From Lachnospiraceae bacterium (lineage in GTDB: Bacteria > Bacillota > Clostridia > Lachnospirales > Lachnospiraceae), in NCBI GenBank assembly GCA_024403435.1, contig JAKSRV010000012.1, positions 1-34,383 on the forward strand: a DNA stretch of 34,383 nucleotides, given 5' to 3'. The notes beneath the pieces were generated by a model that saw only the letters and a program-made list of their open reading frames with translations, was not told where the DNA came from and did no database searches. The translations under genes were made by a program, and so were the position numbers. Positions 1 through 7,432 of this stretch are shown piece after piece. Positions within the stretch are counted from its first letter, which is position 1. The number at the start of each line of letters is the position of its first letter.

Positions 1-11
1 TCTCTTGACAT
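1..11 (-). CDS. 5' end of an unknown gene running off the window
   Basis: An ATG on the minus strand (9-11) is followed by in-frame TCA AGA, so the product starts Met-Ser-Arg before the window ends. A strong ribosome binding site (AAAGGAG, plus-strand 20-26 as ctccttt) sits about 8 nt upstream. The start codon lies in the right arm of an inverted repeat (7-44). The gene follows the truncated replication initiator remnant in the same direction, so it probably belongs to the same accessory region. Nothing can be said about its function. Confidence 0.55.
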
Positions 12-44
12 AAAATTTCTCCTTTAATAGTCCAATTTTATGTC
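7..44 (-). promoter_or_regulatory. Inverted repeat enclosing RBS and start codon
   Basis: A perfect 11-bp inverted repeat, GACATAAAATT (7-17) and AATTTTATGTC (34-44), flanks a 16-nt spacer. Transcribed from the minus strand it folds into a hairpin. The initiator AUG of the gene leaving the window lies in the 3' arm and AAAGGAG lies in the loop. The structure could limit ribosome access or serve as a dyad operator. The stem is AT-rich, so stability is modest. The regulatory role is inferred. Confidence 0.5.
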
Positions 45-74
45 CGCATCCCCCAATGACCACAAGTGCATCTG

Positions 75-479
75 CTAAAAATACTTTTTAATAACACCGG
101 CATCCTGTAACGCTTTAAGACGCTCCCCACTTTCATATTCATATCTGGTTATAACCTTTGTATGATTCGCCTCCCTGAAGTTCTGATCAGAATGGTTCTG
201 TATTGTAAGCGGCGCATTATAGAGCGCCGTAATCAAATAATTGCGTATATTTGATACTTTCCCGAAATTCTCCGCCATGCATTCAGTCACATATATCACA
301 TGCTCAAATCTAAGCGACATGAATCTCTGTCTGACCATTTCATACGGATATACTTTGCTATTGATTTTCATCTCCTCATCAGGAACCAGTACGACATCAC
401 AGATAAGCTGATATATCTCTTCGTAAAGAGATCTTTTTTCGTGGTTCAACAACAGTAAAAAGGATGCCACATATTTCAA
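75..479 (-). pseudogene. C-terminal remnant of a plasmid-type replication initiator (DUF6017-like)
   Basis: This reading frame matches, from memory of the family, the conserved C-terminal domain of Firmicute RepA-type replication initiators. The characteristic order is EIYQLICDVV, then a YPYEMVRQRF segment, then MAENFGKVSNIRNYLITALYNAPLT, where family members have a KVRNIKAYLLTALYNAP-like run. The usual N-terminal DNA-binding half is absent. The frame is closed by TAG at 510-512, the first available start (TTG at 477-479) has no convincing ribosome binding site, and the 5' part overlaps parA in another frame. It is best read as the 3' end of a rep gene fused by deletion to parA, and probably not translated on its own. 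The sharp homology edge near 400-460 marks the likely junction. Confidence 0.6.
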
Positions 480-1032
480 GTGATGGATTAAGATGCCTTC
501 TAGCCATTCCTATGGTCTGAATAAGCTGCTGTAATCCATCTATAGATAAATCTTCAAGCTTCACTGGTATCATGGCATAATCAGCCGCATTAAGGGCGTT
601 CAACACAAATATGCCAAGATTAGGAGGACAGTCGATTAGAATATAATCATAAAACTCTCTCTCTAACTGTACGAACTCCTCAAGAATCTTTTCTCTGCTC
701 ATAACGCTTATCAGAGAAAACTCAAGCATTGCATAGTTAACATTCGCCGGTAACAGGTCCACACCTTCTTCTGTAGTGATAATTCCATATCCTGCCTGAA
801 GCTGTTCCCCCTTAATAAGTCTGTCCATCACATCTGCTATAGTTAGTTCTGGATTCTTTATTCCAAGGCATCTTGATGCATGTCCCTGAGGGTCATTATC
901 TATTACAAGAACTCTTTTACCTTCTTGTACAAGTCCAACTGCAAGGCTGGCTGTTGTAAAACTTTTAGCCACTCCACCTTTCTGATTAGTAAGTGCAATT
1001 ACTTTACAATTATTAGCGATTCCGTTTCTCAT
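397..1032 (-). pseudogene. parA: ParA-type partition ATPase, C-terminally truncated
   Basis: The 211-residue product has the deviant Walker A region NQKGGVAKSFTTA (residues 16-28), where most ParA/Soj proteins have KGGVGKTTT. It also has VIDNDPQG and the IDCPPNLG motif. The usual length is about 250-270 residues. Family similarity continues through GILFTVV, and the frame then stops soon afterwards where it meets the DUF6017-like tail in a different frame. The missing C-terminal segment normally includes the IP.S.RAAE-like region and terminal helices. Start ATG at 1032 has AAGGAG upstream. It follows the DUF3970-like gene by 17 nt, so the two are probably co-transcribed. No parB is visible. 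The variant Walker residues also occur in some homologues, so truncation, not the P-loop, is the stronger argument that it is inactive. Confidence 0.8.
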
Positions 1033-1049
1033 AGTCTTTGTCTCCTTAA

Positions 1050-1235
1050 CTATTTGCTAATTCCATCAGACTCGCCTTTGAATCTGATATCCACATACTG
1101 TCTAAAATATTTATTTGTTCCTTTATTAGGGTATACTTCAGATGTACTCACAACTGTCAGACATCTGTTTCTCTCAATAACCCTTCTCATTCTCTTAATC
1201 TCATTTGTAGTTCCCTGAAGTCTTATCTTGACCAT
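1050..1235 (-). CDS. Small DUF3970-like protein
   Basis: A 61-residue basic protein beginning MVKIRLQGTTNEIKRM. The opening resembles DUF3970-type small proteins, which begin M[VI]KIRL.GT and have a beta-alpha-beta layout followed by a YVRVYV-like strand, here YFRQYVDIRF. The function of that family is unknown to me. Start ATG at 1235 has a strong GGAGG at about 8 nt, and this site overlaps the stop codon of the upstream 17-codon ORF. It is followed 17 nt later by parA. The position suggests a small accessory or regulatory protein of the partition/replication operon; that role is inference. Confidence 0.6.
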   Translation of the reverse strand: MVKIRLQGTTNEIKRMRRVIERNRCLTVVSTSEVYPNKGTNKYFRQYVDIRFKGESDGISK

Positions 1236-1247
1236 TAACTCTTCCTC

Positions 1248-1301
1248 CTACGTTGAGACTATGAAAACATCGCCTGCACCTATCGCTGTAATCATTGGCA
1301 T
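1248..1301 (-). CDS. 17-residue leader-type ORF upstream of the DUF3970-like gene
   Basis: Reading the minus strand from ATG at 1301 gives MPMITAIGAGDVFIVST and a TAG at 1248-1250. A good ribosome binding site (GAGAGGAAATC) precedes the ATG. The TAG forms the first three bases of TAGGAGG, the ribosome binding site of the next gene, so translation of the mini-ORF would bring ribosomes to that start. The peptide is mildly hydrophobic and unrecognised. It could be a leader peptide, a translational coupler, or a leftover fragment. There is no evidence yet that it is made. Confidence 0.4.
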   Translation of the reverse strand: MPMITAIGAGDVFIVST

Positions 1302-1350
1302 GATTTCCTCTCTTTCAATTGAATTTGACCGTTATGTGATGATTTAAAGT

Positions 1351-1387
1351 AAAAAAAGACACTTCCTTGATTTCTCTCAGAAATGTC
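1351..1387 (-). terminator. Intrinsic terminator between iteron-like repeats and mini-ORF
   Basis: On the minus strand GACATTTC (1387-1380) pairs with GAAGTGTC (1365-1358), an 8-bp stem with one G-U pair and a 14-nt loop, followed immediately by seven T (1357-1351). It could end transcription from hemZ. If a promoter lies between it and the repeats at 1457-1536, it could act as an attenuator in front of the mini-ORF/DUF3970/parA operon. No convincing promoter pair was found in the gap. Confidence 0.5.
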
Positions 1388-1456
1388 CTCATTTTACCGG
1401 TGTTAATGAAACACTGATTCGTCACTATTAAATATAAAAGTACCTGCACTTATTAT

Positions 1457-1536
1457 GATGTACCTCGGTACATCTAAAATGATGTACCAAAAGATGTACC
1501 TACTGATTTGGTACATCATTTAGATTGTGGTACATC
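1457..1536. repeat. Six-copy GATGTACC array (iteron-like or centromere-like)
   Basis: The octamer GATGTACC occurs at 1457-1464, 1481-1488 and 1493-1500, and its complement GGTACATC at 1467-1474, 1510-1517 and 1529-1536. Four copies extend to ATGATGTACC. Copies 1 and 2 form an inverted repeat with a 2-nt gap, and AAATGATGTACC (starting 1477) mirrors GGTACATCATTT (1510-1521). The array lies upstream of the small-gene/parA operon. Such repeats usually bind a dedicated protein: a Rep initiator (iterons), a centromere-binding partner of ParA, or a repressor. The rest of 1236-1565 holds the mini-ORF, the terminator and AT-rich sequence without a clear promoter. Confidence 0.75.
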
Positions 1537-1565
1537 ATTACAAACTCAACTGAAAAAAACTATTA

Positions 1566-3038
1566 TTAATCTTCAAATAATTGCCTCTTGCGATCAATCA
1601 TTTCCGCTATTTTACTGGTGTAGAGGGCAACATCCTTAACATTTTCGCATCGCTCTAAACGACCATCCGGATACACTCTCTTAGTGACTGTGCCCGCTCC
1701 ACATGCAACGATGGTCTGAACCTCCTCCATAATAAGTATGTTGTAAACACCATACTTACCCGGCTCTGCAAATCCGACATTTTCAAAATTACCCGACATA
1801 TTCTTCTGGCGATAGAGATAATAAGGCTCCAGACCCAGCTCCTTAGCACCCGCAAATGCAATATCCATCGTTGAATCAGTATTCTTAAGTGTTGATTTAC
1901 CGTTTTGAATTATCCACTGTGCCAGCTTTGAGGCGCGCTTTATCGCCAACGAATGAACGGTCAGTGAGTCAGGCTTCAGCTCTTTTATCATCTCAATAGT
2001 ATGATTTACCTTGGCCTCGTCCTCATCGGGCAGGCCCAGGATGATATCCATATTGATGTTATCAAATCCCAGTTCCCTTGCAATCGGCCAAATATCAAGT
2101 AACTGCTGTACACTAGCCTTACGTCCGATAAAATCGAGAGTTTCTTGGTTAAATGTCTGAGGATTTATCGAAATTCTGGTTACATTGTGAGCCTTGAGGA
2201 CTTTGAGCTTATCTACTGTGATGGAATCCGCTCTGCCGGCCTCCACTGTAAACTCTGCAACTCCACTCATATCAAAAAGCTCTTCGACACGGCCAATCAA
2301 CCTATCCAGCTGCTCAGGCTCTAAAGTGGTCGGAGTACCTCCGCCTATATAAACCGTATCCAATGGCTTATCCTTCATACTTTCGGATACATATTCCAAT
2401 TCCTTGATTACAGCATCAATATAACTGTCTACCTGTTTTCTGAATTGAGCTATTGGGAAAGAGGTAAATGAACAATATAAACATGTTGAGGGGCAAAAAG
2501 GTATTCCGATGTAGAGACTGTATCCATCCTTCATATGAAGCTTACTGAGGATTTCTCTTTCTCTTGATGCAATCTCGATTGCCAGTTCAGCCTTCTCTAC
2601 AGATGTTTTTCTCTCGGTAAGATAATACTCGAGTATCTCATCGTGACTCATTCCCTGTTCAAGTCGCTGATATGCAATCTTGGTAGGTCTGACACCATTC
2701 AATGTTCCCCAAGGAAGCCCCTTGCCTGTTATGCGCTTAAGTTCGTCATAGAGCCAGCCTCCGAAGCCCTCTTTGAATGCTTTGCCTTCTCCGCCTTTGT
2801 AGAAAAGCTCCTCACTGCCTATGCGCACCTTTACCGGTAAATCCTCTCCGTCTGAAGCCTCTGTGAGAAATTCAAGTTCACAAAAGATTCCTTCAGCTTC
2901 CGCCTCGGCAATTATATTCTCGCGGCATCCGGGGAAGACCAGCTGCCAACTGCAATCTGCATAAAAAGACTGAAACATTGCCAGTACATCATAACCGAAC
3001 TTTTCGTGATTTATTTTTAAATATCTAATATTGCTCAT
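1566..3038 (-). CDS. hemZ: HemZ-type radical SAM coproporphyrinogen oxidase-like protein
   Basis: A 490-residue protein of the HemN/HemZ radical SAM family, thought to act on coproporphyrinogen III without oxygen or on related tetrapyrroles. An N-terminal HemZ-specific region (about 1-170) is followed by the radical SAM core with IPFCPSTCLYCSF, whose three cysteines (about 182, 186, 189) bind the [4Fe-4S] cluster. YIGGGTPTTL and the VEAGR motif follow. A GTG at 3041 precedes ATG at 3038; TAGGTAAT lies about 7 nt before the ATG, so 3038 is preferred. It is the last gene of the apt-relA-hydrolase-hemZ run. In many clostridia hisS and aspS follow hemZ; here the plasmid-like remnant follows. No other haem gene is adjacent except hemW 12 kb away, so an actual role in haem synthesis is uncertain. 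Confidence 0.88.
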   Translation of the reverse strand: MSNIRYLKINHEKFGYDVLAMFQSFYADCSWQLVFPGCRENIIAEAEAEGIFCELEFLTEASDGEDLPVKVRIGSEELFYKGGEGKAFKEGFGGWLYDELKRITGKGLPWGTLNGVRPTKIAYQRLEQGMSHDEILEYYLTERKTSVEKAELAIEIASREREILSKLHMKDGYSLYIGIPFCPSTCLYCSFTSFPIAQFRKQVDSYIDAVIKELEYVSESMKDKPLDTVYIGGGTPTTLEPEQLDRLIGRVEELFDMSGVAEFTVEAGRADSITVDKLKVLKAHNVTRISINPQTFNQETLDFIGRKASVQQLLDIWPIARELGFDNINMDIILGLPDEDEAKVNHTIEMIKELKPDSLTVHSLAIKRASKLAQWIIQNGKSTLKNTDSTMDIAFAGAKELGLEPYYLYRQKNMSGNFENVGFAEPGKYGVYNILIMEEVQTIVACGAGTVTKRVYPDGRLERCENVKDVALYTSKIAEMIDRKRQLFED

Positions 3039-3061
3039 CACATTACCTAATACAAATTTAA

Positions 3062-3090
3062 CGGGACAAAATCTCTGTAATCTTGTCCCG
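3062..3090 (-). terminator. Hairpin between metallo-hydrolase gene and hemZ
   Basis: CGGGACAA (3062-3069) and TTGTCCCG (3083-3090) form a perfect 8-bp stem with a 13-nt loop. On the minus strand it is followed by TTAAATTTG, a poor U-tract. It lies about 95 nt after the hydrolase stop and about 25 nt before the hemZ start. It may be a weak terminator or attenuator setting hemZ expression, or a dyad operator at a hemZ promoter. Confidence 0.5.
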
Positions 3091-3186
3091 CAATAATCTG
3101 ACTTATTATTTTCTACTATGCTTCATTATAATATTTCTTATCAATTGATATTTCTTAATAATAAATCTTGTTCACTCATCTATCGT

Positions 3187-3819
3187 TTATACCAAGAAAG
3201 GATTGTACTCTTTCTCATGACCGATAGTGGTCTCATCTCCGTGTCCCGGATATACTTTGGTCTCATCGGGAAGAGTGAACAGCTTGCTCTTAATCGAACG
3301 CTTCATGTCTGTAGCACTGCCGGTAGGGAAATCATTTCTTCCGACCGATTCCAGGAACAAAGTATCACCTGATACAACCAGTCCGGCTTCCTCTACATAG
3401 TAACAGCAGCTTCCTCTTGTATGCCCCGGAGTAGCCAGCAGTTTGAATTTTATTCCCGCAAGTTCAATCTCGGTCTCATCCTCAAGATACTTGTTAACCT
3501 TGAGTCTAACCGGTCTATGCATCCTCTCTGATACGTTTAGACGCGGGCTTTCCATTATGGTCTCTTCTTTTACGTAAGCATATACCTTGGCACTGGTTGC
3601 GCTTCTCATCTCGCTTACTCCCCAAATATGATCAAAATGACCATGAGTGAGCAAAATAGCAGACACCTTAAAACCATACTGCGCCAATTTATTGACAATA
3701 AGTCTACCGTCATCCGGTACATCCACCACTACAACTTCCTTTGAATCGGCTCTGTAAAGAAAATAGCAATTGGTTGCATATATACCTACAACCATACGTC
3801 CAATTTTAATATCTGACAT
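3187..3819 (-). CDS. Metallo-beta-lactamase fold hydrolase (glyoxalase II-like)
   Basis: A 210-residue single-domain MBL-fold enzyme. The metal-binding motif THGHFDH lies at about 58-64. A further histidine is in TPGHTRGSCCYY, an aspartate in VVSGDTLF, and the terminal histidine in YPGHGDETTIGHE. This is the standard layout of small YqgX/GloB-like hydrolases that cleave thioesters such as S-lactoylglutathione or related substrates. The C-terminal substrate domain of true GloB is missing, so the substrate is unknown. The start ATG at 3819 has AGAGG at about 7 nt and lies 11 nt after the relA stop, so it is probably co-transcribed with relA and apt. It is cytoplasmic, with no signal peptide. 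Confidence 0.88.
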   Translation of the reverse strand: MSDIKIGRMVVGIYATNCYFLYRADSKEVVVVDVPDDGRLIVNKLAQYGFKVSAILLTHGHFDHIWGVSEMRSATSAKVYAYVKEETIMESPRLNVSERMHRPVRLKVNKYLEDETEIELAGIKFKLLATPGHTRGSCCYYVEEAGLVVSGDTLFLESVGRNDFPTGSATDMKRSIKSKLFTLPDETKVYPGHGDETTIGHEKEYNPFLV

Positions 3820-3830
3820 GTTATACCTCT

Positions 3831-6137
3831 TTAACCGGTTGTTCTCTGGATATCAATTACTCCTTCAATGCCGCGAACCTTGTCAATTACTCGTTCCAAC
3901 TCCTCCTTACTGGTAATCTCAAAGGAGGTCTGCATTGTAGCAAGTCCCTGACGATTTGTCTTGGTATTCATCGACATAATATTGATATTCTTCTCGGTCA
4001 ATGCTCTTGATACATCTGCGAGAAGACCATTTCTGTCATTTGCATAAATCTTAATCTCAGCAAGATACTTTTCTGCTTTGTGATTCTCGGGAAGCTGCCA
4101 CTCGGCATCAATCAGTCTCACTCTTTCCAGTTCGGGAAGACTGAGTACATTGACGCAATCGGTTCTGTGAATTGAAATTCCTCGACCTCTTGTAACGAAT
4201 CCGACAATTTCATCTCCGGGTACAGGACCGCAACACTTAGAGAATCTAACAGACAGATCGGTGATGCCCTTAACGACAATACCGCTCTTTTTCTTAATAC
4301 TTGGTTTGTTGGCAGCAGCTGCCGCATTCTCGGCAATTGCCTCAAGAACCTCCTCATTCGTCATTACCTGAGGATGATCCGCCTCATACAGCTCCTTGAT
4401 TTTATTGGCTACCTGGCCTTCTTTAAGTGCACCGTGGCCGATTGCCGCAAGCACACCGTCCCAATCATGAAGTCCGTATTTTCTAACTAGTTCAGCTTTA
4501 TATTCAGGTGTGATAATACCATAGATATCAATATTTCTGGTCTTGCAATAATTCACCAGAATATCCTTACCCTTGGATACATTATCATCCTTTGATTCGT
4601 TCTTGAACCACTGATTAATCTTATTCTTGGCCTGAGTACTCTTAACCAGACTCAGCCAATCACGGCTCGGTCCTTTGGTGTTCTGAGATGTAATAACCTC
4701 AATTCTGTCACCGTTTTTGATCTTATAATCAATAGGAACAAGCTTACCGTTTACTCTCGCTCCTACCATTCTGTTACCTACAGCTGTATGTATGCTGTAT
4801 GCAAAATCAATAGGGCAAGAGCCTGCAGGAAGGTTTTTAACCTCACCGCTGGGAGTAAAGCAATATACATTATCCGAGAAAAGGTCCAAATCGTTCTTCA
4901 ACAGATTCAGGAACTCTCGGTTATCTGACATATCTCTCTGCCACTCAAGAATCTGACGAAGCCATGAAAGCTTCTCTTCCTCTCCGTGGACACCGCTCAT
5001 ACCGGCTGAAGATTCCTTGTACTTCCAATGGGCAGCAATACCGTATTCAGCAGCCTTGTGCATCTCAAATGTACGTATCTGAATCTCAAAAGGCTGACCG
5101 GTACTACCAATCAGTGTGGTATGAAGCGACTGATACATATTGGGTTTGGGCATCGCTATATAATCCTTGAAACGTCCCGGGATGGGCTTATACATCTCAT
5201 GGATTACGCCTAATGCCGCATAGCAATCCTTTACGGAATCTACCACAATACGTACTGCAAAAATATCATAAATCTGGTCCAGAGTCTTATTCTGATTCTT
5301 CATCTTTTTATAGATTGAGAAAAAGTGCTTTACTCTTCCGTCAACCTTTGCTCTGATGCCGGCATTATCGATATGCTCGCTTACTTCTTTTACAATACTC
5401 TTAATATACTCATCTCGAGCTTCCTTACCCATCTCAATCTTTTCTGAAAGCTCTTTGTAAGCTTCAGGATCGAGGTAGCTGAGTGAAATATCATCAAGCT
5501 CTACTTTTAATTTACTGATACCGAGTCTCTGAGCAATGGGACAATAAATCTCCTGAGTCTCTCTCGCAATGCGAAGCTGGCTCTCCGGCTTCTGATACTG
5601 CAAAGTACGCATATTATGGAGACGGTCCGCGAGCTTAATCATAATAACGCGGATATCCTTTGCCATTGCCAGGAACATCTTACGCAGGTTCTCCGCCTGC
5701 ATCTCAAGTTTTGCTTCCGACTGATCGATGGAAGTTGAAAGCGGTATTTTCTCGAGCTTGGTAACACCGTCTACAAGAAGTGCTACATCCTCACCAAATT
5801 CACGCTTCAAATCAGCATCGGTCATAATGGTATCTTCTACAACATCATGAAGAAGACCTGCCGCAATAGTCTCCTTATCCATTTCAAGTTCTGCCAGGAT
5901 GATAGCTACATTAAGCGGATGTATGATGTAAGGTTCACCCGATTTTCTAACCTGTGCCTTGTGAGCTTCAAAGGCGACATTATATGCCTTCTCAATCATT
6001 GAAATATCATCACTGGGATGGTATTTCTGAACGCTCTCAATAAGCTGATTGTAGAGAACATCAGGAGTCACAAAATCTTTGTTTTGACTTATTCTGCTTG
6101 TATCAATTGCAGCGCTGCTTACTACTTCATCTGCCAT
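3831..6137 (-). CDS. relA: Bifunctional (p)ppGpp synthetase/hydrolase RelA/SpoT
   Basis: A full-length Rel protein (768 residues from the preferred start). It has an N-terminal HD hydrolase domain with an HPLNVA histidine and GLLHDVVEDT. The nucleotidyltransferase synthetase domain follows, with GRFKDYIAMPKPNMYQSLHT and EIQIRTFEMHKAAEYG. Next come a TGS domain (about 425-490, CFTPSGEVKNLPAGS), a cysteine/zinc-finger-like segment (FSKCCGPVPGDEIVGF) and a C-terminal ACT domain (about 695-768). The HD pair is intact, so both synthesis and hydrolysis of the stringent-response alarmone are expected. A GTG at 6146 is only 1 nt from the purine-rich AAAGGG, while ATG at 6137 has normal spacing, hence the start chosen. 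The apt gene lies just upstream, coupling purine salvage with alarmone control. Confidence 0.96.
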   Translation of the reverse strand: MADEVVSSAAIDTSRISQNKDFVTPDVLYNQLIESVQKYHPSDDISMIEKAYNVAFEAHKAQVRKSGEPYIIHPLNVAIILAELEMDKETIAAGLLHDVVEDTIMTDADLKREFGEDVALLVDGVTKLEKIPLSTSIDQSEAKLEMQAENLRKMFLAMAKDIRVIMIKLADRLHNMRTLQYQKPESQLRIARETQEIYCPIAQRLGISKLKVELDDISLSYLDPEAYKELSEKIEMGKEARDEYIKSIVKEVSEHIDNAGIRAKVDGRVKHFFSIYKKMKNQNKTLDQIYDIFAVRIVVDSVKDCYAALGVIHEMYKPIPGRFKDYIAMPKPNMYQSLHTTLIGSTGQPFEIQIRTFEMHKAAEYGIAAHWKYKESSAGMSGVHGEEEKLSWLRQILEWQRDMSDNREFLNLLKNDLDLFSDNVYCFTPSGEVKNLPAGSCPIDFAYSIHTAVGNRMVGARVNGKLVPIDYKIKNGDRIEVITSQNTKGPSRDWLSLVKSTQAKNKINQWFKNESKDDNVSKGKDILVNYCKTRNIDIYGIITPEYKAELVRKYGLHDWDGVLAAIGHGALKEGQVANKIKELYEADHPQVMTNEEVLEAIAENAAAAANKPSIKKKSGIVVKGITDLSVRFSKCCGPVPGDEIVGFVTRGRGISIHRTDCVNVLSLPELERVRLIDAEWQLPENHKAEKYLAEIKIYANDRNGLLADVSRALTEKNINIMSMNTKTNRQGLATMQTSFEITSKEELERVIDKVRGIEGVIDIQRTTG

Positions 6138-6180
6138 ATTGATCACACCCTTTCGTCAGTTTCTTGAAATCTTCGGAGAA

Positions 6181-6705
6181 TTATTTTCCTTCATAAGTGA
6201 TTGCTGCATCGAGACGATAGCCTGCAATCTTCTCACGTCCCTTAAGGCCCGCAAGTTCGATCATTACAACAACACCTGCCACTTCACCGCCAAGCTGTTC
6301 TACGAGCTTAATCATAGCCTCTGTGGTGCCGCCGGTAGCAATCAGGTCATCAACGATAAGAACCTTCTGTCCGGGCTTTATGCTGTTCTTATGCATCTCT
6401 ATGGTTGCGCTGCCATACTCAAGATCGTATGACTGCTCGATTGTTTCACAGGGAAGCTTGCCCTTTTTACGGATAAGGTGAAAAGGCTTGCCCATATTAT
6501 AAGCCATAGGCGCACCAAATATAAAGCCTCTGGATTCAGCTCCTACGACTGCATCGATATCCAAATCTTCTACCAGCTTCTGCATTGTATCAACAGCAAG
6601 CTTAAAACCGTCCGCATCCTCGAGCACGCTGGTTACATCACGGAAAATTATTCCGGGTTCAGGAAAATCGGGAATGCTTCTGATATATTCTTCAAGTTTT
6701 TTCAT
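6181..6705 (-). CDS. apt: Adenine phosphoribosyltransferase
   Basis: This 174-residue enzyme converts adenine and PRPP to AMP and pyrophosphate in purine salvage. It starts MKKLEEYIRSIPDFPEPGI, the typical Apt opening, carries the ESRGFIFGAP segment and the GKLPCETIEQSYDLEYG loop, and has the PRPP-binding motif VLIVDDLIATGGT at about 125-137. Length and motif order are those of bacterial Apt. It starts 33 nt after the DUF308 gene and ends 43 nt before the relA start. The apt-relA pair is common in Firmicutes, and AMP/GMP pools feed the alarmone system. Confidence 0.96.
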   Translation of the reverse strand: MKKLEEYIRSIPDFPEPGIIFRDVTSVLEDADGFKLAVDTMQKLVEDLDIDAVVGAESRGFIFGAPMAYNMGKPFHLIRKKGKLPCETIEQSYDLEYGSATIEMHKNSIKPGQKVLIVDDLIATGGTTEAMIKLVEQLGGEVAGVVVMIELAGLKGREKIAGYRLDAAITYEGK

Positions 6706-6738
6706 AATATTGCCCTTCTTATATGCTTCCTTTTACGG

Positions 6739-7347
6739 TTATTTCTCCTGAGGAAGTTCACGATATGCTGCCTCGGGTCTAATCTTATCCTTAAGCTGCT
6801 TATCATAGTAAATGATAAACACAACATCTGAAACAGCGCTGAATACAAGTCCGGCACCGATTACAATGATAAGTACACTCGACATAAATTCGGGTGCAAT
6901 AACGAGTACAACACCGAATGCTATGTTCAATAACGCAACAAACAAAGTAGGAAGCCATCCTGCGAGCTTAAGCTTAATCATATTTACCATCAGCTGCAGC
7001 TTAGCCGCACCGCTCAGGATAACCATTCCCGCAAGAATTACAGGGAACAATTCACCGGTAAACAAATCCACTCTGAGCAAAAGAATGATTCCCAATGCTA
7101 TAGAACCCATTCCCAACAGCATTTCGTTTCTGTTAAGATTGTCTATCGCTTCACGAGTGAGATAAATAATAACAAAAATGATACCTGCAAGAATCAATGC
7201 AGCTCCGAGCACATATCCTGAAATATCAAGGAATTTCTGATCGAAAATAATGCAGATAACGCCAACAATCAAATAAAAAATAGGACGAAGCAATTCATTC
7301 AAAAAATTGTTAATCCTTTTTTTCTTTATGCTACCTTCTCCCTTCAT
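6739..7347 (-). CDS. DUF308/HdeD-like membrane protein
   Basis: A 202-residue integral membrane protein with about six hydrophobic segments in pairs: ILRPIFYLIVGVICII-like, GYVLGAALILAGIIFVIIY, MLLGMGSIALGIILLL, FPVILAGMVILSGAA, FVALLNIAFGVVLVIA and VLIIVIGAGLVFSAVS. The repeated G..L...G pattern and the charged C-terminal tail fit the DUF308/HdeD family. HdeD is linked to acid stress in enterobacteria, but the function of clostridial members is unknown. ATG at 7347 has AAGGGG at about 8 nt. The SEC-C gene precedes it on the same strand with a weak terminator between. No enzyme motif is visible. Confidence 0.75.
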   Translation of the reverse strand: MKGEGSIKKKRINNFLNELLRPIFYLIVGVICIIFDQKFLDISGYVLGAALILAGIIFVIIYLTREAIDNLNRNEMLLGMGSIALGIILLLRVDLFTGELFPVILAGMVILSGAAKLQLMVNMIKLKLAGWLPTLFVALLNIAFGVVLVIAPEFMSSVLIIVIGAGLVFSAVSDVVFIIYYDKQLKDKIRPEAAYRELPQEK

Positions 7348-7377
7348 AAATCATGCCCCTTTCATTATAAAAATTCA

Positions 7378-7407
7378 GAGGGCTCTTCCTTTTCAGGATT
7401 AGCCCCC
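7378..7407 (-). terminator. Weak terminator after the SEC-C gene
   Basis: On the minus strand GGGGGCT (7407-7401) pairs with AGCCCTC (7384-7378), six of seven positions, with a 16-nt loop, followed by TGAATTTTTAT. It lies 26 nt after the SEC-C stop codon and before the DUF308 gene, so it may reduce readthrough. A TATAAT follows just before the next ribosome binding site, without a matching -35. Confidence 0.4.
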
Positions 7408-7432
7408 ATATTTTCAACTCAAATCTGCAGAT

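Noticed and set aside
943..988. Walker A change (KGGVAKS) as proof that ParA is dead
   Set aside because: Similar variants occur in some Firmicute homologues; the C-terminal truncation is the better evidence.
1457..1536. CRISPR array
   Set aside because: The repeat unit is only 8-10 bp, occurs in both orientations, and has irregular spacers of 2-21 nt.
7348..7372. TATAAT just before the DUF308 gene as a promoter
   Set aside because: No -35 hexamer at a suitable distance, and the start would fall at the ribosome binding site.
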